NCBI GenBank assembly: GCA_963759955.1
Contig: CAVXCA010000029.1
Span: 1-64,000, forward strand
Reading direction: 5' to 3'
Length of the DNA stretch: 64,000 bases
Origin: Roseiarcus sp963759955
GTDB taxonomy: Bacteria; Pseudomonadota; Alphaproteobacteria; Rhizobiales; Beijerinckiaceae
Shown one piece after another: positions 55,441 through 64,000 of the stretch. The position numbers and the translations under genes are program-made. How positions within the stretch are numbered: position 1 is the stretch's first letter; the number at the start of each line of letters is the position of its first letter. The notes beneath the pieces were generated by a model. It was not told the DNA's origin and did no database searches. It saw nothing but the letters and a program-made list of their open reading frames with translations.

Positions 55441-55480
55441 GACAATTGTCGTAACGCATGGGAATCTAACGAGGCCTCGT
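55441..55480. promoter_or_regulatory. Two short palindromes upstream of the SARP-type regulator
   Basis: GACAATTGTC (55441-55450) and ACGAGGCCTCGT (55469-55480) are perfect palindromes in the 70 bp before the regulator's preferred start at 55414. They could be operators for it or for another regulator; no consensus for this family is known to me. If the start is 55459, the first falls inside the coding sequence. Confidence 0.3.
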
Positions 55481-56500
55481 GACAAAATAAACGGGCTTGA
55501 GGAGGCGGCTCGCATGTTTGTCACGTCGGCGATTCCTTTCGCCGTCGGCCCGCGCCACTCGCGAAGCGATCGTAATGAGGCAGGAATTCGCTCGATAGCA
55601 AGGTATTGCAGCCATTGCCAGTTGCGTCTGTGGAATTGCGATTAAATTGTTAAAGTCATATTGTGACATTTCAGAGGGTCTGCGAAAGCGATGACGCTCG
55701 CGAGAGACTTGGTCGCGTCACGATGACGCTGGGCGGTCACACTATTCGTGTACGCTTGGCGGTTCCAATGGCGTGTTCCGAGCCGGATTACGACGGATTT
55801 ATCGGTTTTGAAACGTTTATTAATGTCTTCCATCGGGTACGTAAGTGATAAGCACCGTTGCAATACTTTATGGTCCAGCAAAAGTCGCCATCGGTGAGTC
55901 CGGCGGCCGCCCGCTCGAGGGTTTCGTCTCTTCGCAACCTCGGCCCGCGGCGATCGCCCCTGCGCTGCTCCGGGAGAAGACGGCGCATAGCGCCGAGTGC
56001 GGCGACGCGCCGGTCCGGACGGACGACAAAACGACGCTCCCGATTTCCCGTCCTATGCGGACCTCGAACCGCTCGAGCGGGAACCAAGCGCCGATTGCGC
56101 AGATAAAGGGACGCGCGGACGCCTCTAACAGTTTGACGATGCTATTTCATAAAAAAACCTTCATTAATACGTGCAATCGCCCTGCCTGAGCTGAGCTCAT
56201 CGGTTCGAGTTCGCCGACGCCTTCGGCGTCGAGGCGATCATCCCGCTCCAGCCTGACGAGCGCGTCGTCGTCTTCTCGCGACACAGAGGGGGCTGCTTTG
56301 CAATGTCCGTCTGGCTGCGTTTCTTCGAGACGGCGCGGCGTTCGAAATTGGGACGAACATTCGCGAAGCCCTCCTGCGCCTCTGCGCCTCGCCGTGAGCC
56401 GACGGCGGGGCTCCCGCGCCGAAGCGGCGGAAAATCGCCGCGCAAGATCTTGAAATCAGGAGAACTCGCCGGAAAACCGCGCCGCGCGCGGCCCACACGA
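55481..56500. other. Long intergenic region with an AT-rich block
   Basis: About 1 kb lie between the regulator and the rpmH promoter. Roughly 55620-55860 and 56130-56180 are richer in A and T than the surroundings. Small frames occur on both strands but none has a domain-like translation or a good ribosome site. No DnaA-box cluster was found. It may hold a degraded gene or regulatory DNA of the RiPP-like cluster. Confidence 0.35.
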
Positions 56501-56530
56501 TTGACTTGGCGCGGGCGGGGCGCCTATAAG
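56501..56530 (+). promoter_or_regulatory. Sigma-70 promoter of rpmH-rnpA-yidC
   Basis: TTGACT (56501-56506) and TATAAG (56525-56530) are separated by 18 bp, giving a strong housekeeping promoter match about 155 bp upstream of the rpmH start, which fits the strong expression needed for ribosomal protein L34. Confidence 0.7.
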
Positions 56531-56684
56531 CTGCCCCGCGCGACGGCGACGCCGCCGCCAGGCATTTTCCCGGCTCGTGCGACGGTCCCAAGAAAGGGGG
56601 CGGCGCGGCGAGGTCCGGGGTTGGCTTATTGGGAAAGGCCATGGCGCTTTCCCCGATGAATTCTCGGCTCTTGGAGTTAATGAC

Positions 56685-56819
56685 GTGAAGCGGACCTATC
56701 AACCGAGCAAGCTCGTACGCAAACGCCGCCATGGCTTTCGCGCGCGCATGGAGACGGTCGGGGGCCGCAAGGTGCTGAACGCCCGCCGCGCCCGCGGCCG
56801 CAAGCGCCTTTCGGCCTGA
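56685..56819 (+). CDS. rpmH: Ribosomal protein L34
   Basis: The 44-residue protein is L34 of the large ribosomal subunit: KRTYQPSKLVRKRRHGFRAR, then GGRKVLNARRARGRKRLSA. The start is the GTG at 56685, with GGAG 8 nt upstream; the longer frame from 56577 would add 36 unrelated residues, while 44 is the standard length. It begins the classic rpmH-rnpA-yidC block. Confidence 0.97.
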   Translation: MKRTYQPSKLVRKRRHGFRARMETVGGRKVLNARRARGRKRLSA

Positions 56820-56864
56820 CCCGCCCCGCGGCTCGTTGAGACGGCGCCGCGCGAGAGAATCCCA

Positions 56865-57329
56865 ATGATGGAGCCTGACGCCTTGGGCGAAGACGCAAGG
56901 CGAGCCGCCGGTCAGCCCCCGCTCTGGGGACGCCTGAAGCGCCGGGCGGAGTTCCAGCGCGTCTCGCGCGGCCGTCGCGCGCAGGCGGAAACGTTCACGC
57001 TCCAGGCCAACGCGCGCGCCATTTCGAGCGGGGCGCCCAATGAGGGCGCGCGGGTCGGGTTCACCGTCACCAAGAAGGTCGGCGACGCCGTCGAACGCAA
57101 TCGCATCCGCCGCCGCTTGAAGGAGGCGCTGCGCCGCGCCGACGCTGTTGCGCCCTCGCCCAGCAACGACTACGTGCTGATGGCGCGCCGCGAGGCGCTG
57201 ACGCGTCCCTTCGCCGCCCTGATCGCCGACATCGAAAAAGCGTTCGCCCAAATGAGCCGTCTCAAGCCGTCGGCCGCCGGCGCCGCCCGGCGCGCGCCGC
57301 TTGCAACCGACAGAGAACAGCGACCATGA
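56865..57329 (+). CDS. rnpA: Ribonuclease P protein component
   Basis: The protein subunit of RNase P helps process tRNA 5' ends. The sequence (up to 154 residues) has RLKRRAEFQRVSRGRR, the beta-sheet GARVGFTVTKKVG and the RNR signature AVERNRIRRRLKEALR. The N-terminal 20 residues and C-terminal tail are longer than in enterobacteria, which is common in alphaproteobacteria. It overlaps yidC by 4 bp (ATGA, 57326-57329); no yidD gene lies between them. Confidence 0.95.
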   Translation: MMEPDALGEDARRAAGQPPLWGRLKRRAEFQRVSRGRRAQAETFTLQANARAISSGAPNEGARVGFTVTKKVGDAVERNRIRRRLKEALRRADAVAPSPSNDYVLMARREALTRPFAALIADIEKAFAQMSRLKPSAAGAARRAPLATDREQRP

Positions 57330-59131
57330 ACTCCGAGGACTCCCGCAACATCATCCTGGCGATCGTCCTGTCGGTGCTCGTGTGGATCGGCTGGCAATAT
57401 TTCTACGCGGCTCCGCAATTGCAAAAGGAACGGCAGGCGCAAACCCTGGCGCAGTCTCAGTCGCCAGCCAATCTCCCCACGCCGGCGGCCGGCGGCGCCG
57501 GCGCGATCGCGCCGCCCGGCGCGGCCCCTGCCGCGGCCGCGCCCGAAACCCTCGGCGAGGCGCTCGCGGCGAGCCCGCGCGTAGCCATCGACACGGCGAG
57601 CCTGGGCGGTTCGATCGATCTGAAGGGCGGCCTCCTCGACGACATCATCTTGAAGGCCTATCACGAGACCATCGATCCCAAGAGCCCCAACATCCGGTTG
57701 TTCGCGCCGCAGGGCGGGCCCGATCCCTACTGGGCCGAAACCGGCTTCGTCACCGGCGCGCCGGGGGTGAAGACGCCGAACCGCCTCACCGCCTGGAGCG
57801 CCGACTCGACCACGCTGACCACCGAAAAACCGTTGACGCTGACTTACGACAACGGCGCCGGGCTGAAATTCAAGCGCGTCGTTTCGGTCGACGACAAGTA
57901 CATGTTCACGATCAAGGATTCGGTCGAGAACACCGGCGCCGAGCCGGTTTCGCTGCGCCCCTACGCGCTGATCCTGCGTCGCGGCAAGCCCACGGTCTCG
58001 GGCTACGCGGTGCTGCACGAAGGCTTCGTCGGCGTCATCGGCGACGGTTCGGTGCAGGAAATCACCTACGCCGGCATCGAGAAGGAGACCGGCAAGGTCC
58101 GCACCCTCGCCGGCGACGGCGGATGGCTCGGCTTCACCGACAAATATTGGGCCTCGGCGATCATCCCCGAGCGGAGCGAAGCGATCGAGGCGCGCTTCTC
58201 GGCGAGCGGCCCGCCGCAGCTCGAGGATTACCAGACCGACTTTCTCGGCCCCGCGGTCGATCTCGCGCCGGGCGCCTCGAGCCAGGCGGTCACGCGGGTG
58301 TTCGCCGGCGCCAAGGAAGTCGCGACGATCAACGCTTACCAGGCGAGTCTCGGCATCAAGAAATTCGATCTGATGATCGACTGGGGCTGGTTCTATTTCA
58401 TCACCAAGCCGTTGTTTCTGCTGATCGACGCCATCTATCGCTACGTCGGCAATTTCGGCTTGGCGATCCTCATCGTCACGGTGCTGGTCAAGCTCGCCTT
58501 CTTCCCGCTCGCCAATCAGAGCTACCGCTCGATGGCGAAGATGAAGAAGATTCAGCCGCAGATCGCCGCGCTGAAGGACCTCTATCCCGACGACCGCGCC
58601 AAGCAGCAGCAGGCGCAGATGGAGCTGTTCAAGAAGGAAGGCGTCAACCCGGTCGCCGGCTGCCTGCCGATGGTGATTCAGATCCCGGTGTTCTTCGCCC
58701 TCTACAAGGTGATCTTCATCACCATCGAGATGCGGCACGCGCCGTTCTTCGGCTGGATCAAGGACCTGTCCGCGCCCGACCCGACCAATCTCTTCACGCT
58801 GTTCGGGCTCATCCCCTGGGATCCGACGGCGTTGCCGATGTTCGGCCACTTCCTGTCGCTCGGCATCTGGCCGCTCGTCATGGGCTTCTCGATGTTCCTG
58901 CAGATGAAGATGAACCCGGAGCCGGCCGACCCGGTGCAAAAGACCATGTTCGCGTGGATGCCGCTGATCTTCACCTTCATGCTCGGCTCGTTCCCGGTCG
59001 GTCTGGTGATCTACTGGACCTGGAACAACACGCTGACGGTGATTCAGCAGGGCTACATCATGTCGAGCGCCGGCGTGAAGGTCGAGCTTTGGGGCAATTT
59101 GAAGAAGTTGTTCCGCAAAGACGGCGAGTGA
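57326..59131 (+). CDS. yidC: Membrane protein insertase YidC
   Basis: The 601-residue insertase places proteins in the inner membrane alone or with SecYEG. It has an N-terminal helix (NIILAIVLSVLVWIGWQYFY), an Ala/Pro-rich linker, the large periplasmic beta domain (about residues 85-345) and the conserved five-helix core. That core contains FGLAILIVTVLVKLAFFPLANQSY, KMKKIQPQIAALKDLYPDD, VNPVAGCLPMVIQIPVFFALYKV and MPLIFTFMLGSFPVGLVIYWTWNN. The length is normal for Gram-negative YidC. Its stop overlaps the next ATG by one base (TGATG). Confidence 0.97.
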   Translation: MNSEDSRNIILAIVLSVLVWIGWQYFYAAPQLQKERQAQTLAQSQSPANLPTPAAGGAGAIAPPGAAPAAAAPETLGEALAASPRVAIDTASLGGSIDLKGGLLDDIILKAYHETIDPKSPNIRLFAPQGGPDPYWAETGFVTGAPGVKTPNRLTAWSADSTTLTTEKPLTLTYDNGAGLKFKRVVSVDDKYMFTIKDSVENTGAEPVSLRPYALILRRGKPTVSGYAVLHEGFVGVIGDGSVQEITYAGIEKETGKVRTLAGDGGWLGFTDKYWASAIIPERSEAIEARFSASGPPQLEDYQTDFLGPAVDLAPGASSQAVTRVFAGAKEVATINAYQASLGIKKFDLMIDWGWFYFITKPLFLLIDAIYRYVGNFGLAILIVTVLVKLAFFPLANQSYRSMAKMKKIQPQIAALKDLYPDDRAKQQQAQMELFKKEGVNPVAGCLPMVIQIPVFFALYKVIFITIEMRHAPFFGWIKDLSAPDPTNLFTLFGLIPWDPTALPMFGHFLSLGIWPLVMGFSMFLQMKMNPEPADPVQKTMFAWMPLIFTFMLGSFPVGLVIYWTWNNTLTVIQQGYIMSSAGVKVELWGNLKKLFRKDGE

Positions 59132-59790
59132 TGAGCGCTACGCTCAGCGAGGAGTTCTCCGCCGAGGCGATCGAGGCGGGGCGCAAGCTCTTCGCCGGCC
59201 CCTGCGATTTCTTCTTCGCCGCCGCCAAGTCCGACGGCCTGCCGCCGATCGGCGCGCCGGAAATCGCCTTCGCCGGCCGCTCCAACGTCGGCAAGTCGTC
59301 GCTGATCAACGCGCTGACCGGACGCTCGGCGCTGGCGCGCACTTCGAACACGCCAGGGCGCACGCAGGAGCTGATCTTCTTCGCTCTCGGCGGTCGGCTC
59401 AATCTCGTCGACATGCCGGGATACGGCTATGCCGCCGTCGCGAAGGACAAGTCCGCCTCGTGGGGGGCGCTGGCGCGCGACTATTTGCGCGGACGGCCTT
59501 CGCTGATGCGCGCCTTCGTGCTGATCGACGGCCGGCATGGCGTCAAGGACAGCGACGAGGCCACGATGAAGACGCTCGACGCCGCCGCGGTGTCCTACGC
59601 CATCGTGTTGACCAAGCGCGACGAAGTGAAGGGATCCGACCAGAGCGCGCGCGTCGCCGCGACGCTCGAAGCGTTACGCAAGCATCCGGCCGCCTATCCC
59701 GGGACGTTCTTCACCTCGGCCCGCACCGGCGAGGGCATCGCGGAACTGCGCGCCCATATCGCCCAACTGCTCGCCGAACGCGGCCTGTAG
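59131..59790 (+). CDS. yihA: Ribosome biogenesis GTPase YihA/EngB
   Basis: The 219-residue GTPase acts in 50S assembly. Its G motifs are G1 AGRSNVGKSSLINALT, G2-region TSNTPGRTQ, G3 VDMPGYGYA, G4 VLTKRDEVKG and G5 TSARTGEGI. It begins one base into the yidC stop, so it is translated with the rpmH-rnpA-yidC block, the common alphaproteobacterial order. The length is typical. Confidence 0.95.
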   Translation: MSATLSEEFSAEAIEAGRKLFAGPCDFFFAAAKSDGLPPIGAPEIAFAGRSNVGKSSLINALTGRSALARTSNTPGRTQELIFFALGGRLNLVDMPGYGYAAVAKDKSASWGALARDYLRGRPSLMRAFVLIDGRHGVKDSDEATMKTLDAAAVSYAIVLTKRDEVKGSDQSARVAATLEALRKHPAAYPGTFFTSARTGEGIAELRAHIAQLLAERGL

Positions 59791-59944
59791 ACGCGATCGC
59801 CAGTCGCGCCCGGCGCGTCAGCGCCTGGTTGCGGCCATCTCGACGCCGCCTGAAGAGGGCGGCCAGCGGCCGCGCCCGCATCGCGCCGCGCCCCCAATAT
59901 CCATCGCCGCGCCGATTTTTTGCCCTCGGGCGCCCTGCCCCGCC

Positions 59945-59973
59945 CTTCCACGGTCGACTTGCCGCCCCTACAT
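59945..59973 (+). promoter_or_regulatory. Candidate heat-shock (RpoH) promoter of clpB
   Basis: CTTCCA (59945-59950) and CCCTACAT (59966-59973) with 15 bp between resemble the CTTGAA/CCCCATNT heat-shock layout and lie about 95 bp before the clpB start. The -35 part deviates (C for G), so the match is moderate; clpB being RpoH-controlled is known in many bacteria. Confidence 0.35.
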
Positions 59974-60067
59974 AGGCTGCGAGGCCGCGAAAGCGGCCGA
60001 TTCGACATCGTCCGGACCGTCTTAGCGTCGCTTCGGGGCGCCGGCGGGGCCAGAGGGGAGATGAACA

Positions 60068-62722
<2,655 letters not shown>

Positions 62723-62762
62723 GCGGCCCGATCGTAAGCGCGGCGGATCGGCCCCGGCCGGC

Positions 62763-62778
62763 CGCCGCGGCGGTTTTG
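62763..62778 (+). terminator. Candidate intrinsic terminator after clpB
   Basis: CCGCCGCGGCGG is self-complementary and is followed by TTTT, about 40 bp after the clpB stop. The stem is short and the loop tight, and the T-run is only four, so this is a weak candidate. Confidence 0.3.
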
Positions 62779-62799
62779 GCCTTTGTCTTGCGGCGCGAC

Positions 62800-62827
62800 T
62801 TGATCGAAAGGCAAATTTGCCTTACAT
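62800..62827 (+). promoter_or_regulatory. Promoter with operator palindrome of vapBC
   Basis: TTGATC (62800-62805) and TTACAT (62822-62827) with 16 bp spacing form a promoter, and the perfect 16-bp palindrome AAGGCAAATTTGCCTT (62808-62823) fills the spacer up to the -10. This is the typical position for autorepression by the AbrB-fold antitoxin or the VapBC complex. Confidence 0.6.
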
Positions 62828-62854
62828 TGGTCTCAACGGGTTCGAGGCGGTAAG

Positions 62855-63106
62855 ATGGCGACCCTGACGGTTACGGCAAAAGGACAAGTGACCCTTCGCA
62901 GGGATGTTCTCAGGCATCTCGGCGTTCGCCCGGGCGAGAAGATCAGCGTCGAGTTGCTCCCCGGCGGCCGCGTCGAAGCTCAAGCCGTGCGCCCGAAAGG
63001 GCAGATTTCCGACGTCTTCAATCTCTTCAAGCGGAAGGGCGGCCCGTCTCTTTCGATCGAGGAGATCAAGGAACTGACGGCTGAAGGCTGGGCTGGAAAA
63101 CGGTGA
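62855..63106 (+). CDS. vapB: AbrB/MazE-family antitoxin (VapB)
   Basis: The 83-residue protein has a swapped-hairpin AbrB DNA-binding domain at its N-terminus (LTVTAKGQVTLRRDVLRHLGVRPGEKISVELLPGGRVEAQA) and a C-terminal toxin-binding tail with a charged helix (SIEEIKELTAEGWAGKR). It neutralises the PIN toxin encoded next and represses the operon. GAGG about 8 nt upstream supports the ATG. The stop overlaps the toxin start (GTGA). Confidence 0.9.
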   Translation: MATLTVTAKGQVTLRRDVLRHLGVRPGEKISVELLPGGRVEAQAVRPKGQISDVFNLFKRKGGPSLSIEEIKELTAEGWAGKR

Positions 63107-63501
63107 GGATCACGGCGGACACCAACATCCTGGTTCGCGCCATGACGGACGACGACGCGCGGCAAGGCCGTATCGCCAGGGACGCATTGGCGCGCGCGGA
63201 AATGGTGGCGCTGACGTCGCCGACGCTATGCGAACTCGCCTGGGTGTTGTCGCGCGGTTACAAGATACCGGCCGGAGAAATCGCCGCAGGCTTCCGACGG
63301 CTGCTCGATGCGGCCAACGTGGTGGTCAATCGTCCAGCGGCGGAAGCGGGTTTGGCGCATCTGGAGGCAGGCGGCGATTTTGCCGACGGCGTCATCGCCT
63401 TCGAAGGCGCCGATCTCGGCGCGGACACGTTCGTTTCCTTCGACAAGTCAGCGGTGAAATTGACGCTCGCACACGGGATGGCCGCGAGACTGCTGGCTTA
63501 G
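63103..63501 (+). CDS. vapC: PIN-domain ribonuclease toxin VapC
   Basis: The 132-residue PIN ribonuclease has the acidic metal site: Asp6 in ITADTNILVR, Glu44 in LCELAWVLSRGY, Asp95 in GGDFADGVIAF and Asp114 in TFVSFDKSAV. VapC toxins cut tRNA or rRNA and slow growth when VapB is lost. Start is GTG at 63103 overlapping the antitoxin stop by 4 bp, the usual coupling. All catalytic residues are present, so the toxin is probably active. Confidence 0.92.
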   Translation: MRITADTNILVRAMTDDDARQGRIARDALARAEMVALTSPTLCELAWVLSRGYKIPAGEIAAGFRRLLDAANVVVNRPAAEAGLAHLEAGGDFADGVIAFEGADLGADTFVSFDKSAVKLTLAHGMAARLLA

Positions 63502-63629
63502 TTCACCCCGAACGCCGCCGCGCCAAGCTTGAATTCACGGCGACGCGGCCTAAAAGTCGTCATGAACCTCGGCGAGAAGCCGCCGCGTTTCGACCTGATT
63601 TCGCTCGCTCCGAATAGAGGGCCCTTCCC

Positions 63630-63905
63630 ATGAGCGGTCCCATGCTGACGAACTTTCTCGGCGGCTCTCCGGCGTCGGTGGCGCTGCGTCTGGTCGTGGT
63701 TTCCTTTGTCGTCGGCATGATCCTGGTCGCGTTCGGCTTCGAGCCCGCCGACATCGTCGAAAGCTTCATGCGCTTGGCGCATCGCGTCATCGATTTCGGC
63801 CTCACCGACGTGCGCCAGATCGGCCGCATCCTGGCGACTGGCGCGCTCGTCGTGCTGCCCGTCTGGCTGGTGATGCGCCTCTTGGAGTCGCGCCGCGCGC
63901 GCTGA
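63630..63905 (+). CDS. DUF6460 small membrane protein
   Basis: The 91-residue protein has two hydrophobic segments (ALRLVVVSFVVGMILVAFGF and GRILATGALVVLPVWLVMRLL) around a polar amphipathic centre, the pattern of the DUF6460 family found in Rhizobiales (N-terminal FLGGSPxxVxLRLVVxSxVVG). Its function is unknown. It ends a few bases before the stop of the gene on the opposite strand. Confidence 0.75.
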   Translation: MSGPMLTNFLGGSPASVALRLVVVSFVVGMILVAFGFEPADIVESFMRLAHRVIDFGLTDVRQIGRILATGALVVLPVWLVMRLLESRRAR

Positions 63906-63908
63906 GCG

Positions 63909-64000
63909 TCAGCCGGTCGAAGCGGCCCAGTCGCGCGCACCCACGCCGACAAGATCGCCGAGGCCGCCGGCGCCGCGCACCGCGACGATGCGCGACAGGC
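63909..64000 (-). CDS. Partial CDS at right edge (C-terminus only)
   Basis: On the minus strand an open frame enters from the right edge and stops at 63911-63909, giving about 30 C-terminal residues that read LSRIVAVRGAGGLGDLVGVG then ARDWAASTG. High GC and codon choice resemble neighbours. It converges with the DUF6460 gene, stops 3 bp apart. Too little is visible to assign a function. Confidence 0.45.
   Translation of the reverse strand, partial: LSRIVAVRGAGGLGDLVGVGARDWAASTG

Noticed and set aside
55481..56684. Replication origin next to rpmH
   Set aside because: The AT-rich blocks lack a cluster of DnaA boxes, and in alphaproteobacteria the origin is usually not at rpmH.
57170..58939. 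Long minus-strand open frame opposite yidC (589 codons)
   Set aside because: His/Arg/Asp-rich shadow of a real gene in high-GC DNA, with no domain character.

Overview
The window comes from the chromosome of a GC-rich alphaproteobacterium, most likely a Hyphomicrobiales member near Beijerinckiaceae/Methylocystaceae. This placement is an inference. It rests on a MaoC-type mesaconyl-CoA hydratase of the ethylmalonyl-CoA pathway, a SigF/NrsF-type ECF sigma pair, a DUF6460 membrane protein, the rpmH-rnpA-yidC-yihA block and a Rhizobiales-style palindromic repeat. No methane- or methanol-oxidation gene is present to prove methylotrophy.

Region 1 (1-22.5 kb, nearly all minus strand) is an exopolysaccharide locus of the Wzx/Wzy type. 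Reading in the direction of transcription, it holds an initiating polyprenyl-phosphate sugar transferase, a Wza-like export lipoprotein, a BY-kinase (Wzc-like), a NusG/RfaH-like antiterminator, gmd and fcl for GDP-L-fucose, three GT4 glycosyltransferases, three methyltransferases, a Wzx flippase, an epimerase, a Wzy-like polymerase fused in frame to a GT2 domain, a WcaF-like acetyltransferase, and a GT-A-like gene interrupted by an in-frame TGA. A further gene runs off the left edge. A tRNA-Ala(CGC) closes the region.

Region 2 (22.9-50.6 kb) is mostly central and accessory metabolism: YggT, mesaconyl-CoA hydratase, two isochorismatase-like hydrolases, an aldo/keto reductase, a two-gene polyol/uronate dehydrogenase pair, a DsbA-like protein, phosphoketolase, a PLP decarboxylase with a GNAT enzyme, DUF971-Mrp, TrpD2, AtzG-AtzE, an exported PIMT-like methyltransferase, a VIT transporter, a fatty-acid-hydroxylase-like protein, dxs and two small dimeric alpha-beta barrel proteins. 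Within it sits an ECF sigma/anti-sigma pair divergent from an MNIO (DUF692)-DUF2063-DoxX operon. The two sides carry matching GTAACA-N15/16-CGAAG promoters, but no DUF2282-type precursor gene is present.

Region 3 (50.8-55.5 kb, minus strand) is the most unusual part. It is a compact RiPP-like cluster made of a SARP/BTAD regulator, a 67-residue peptide ending in three near-identical 12-residue repeats (RAEAAxHAFFAP), a YcaO enzyme, a TfuA partner overlapping it by GTGA, and a 72-residue small ORF. The repeats have no Cys or Thr and only one Ser, which points to backbone thioamidation rather than azoline formation. This is inference.

Region 4 (56.5-64 kb, plus strand) is housekeeping: rpmH-rnpA-yidC-yihA behind a good sigma-70 promoter, then clpB, a VapBC toxin-antitoxin pair with a perfect 16-bp operator palindrome, and a DUF6460 gene. 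A gene on the minus strand runs off the right edge.
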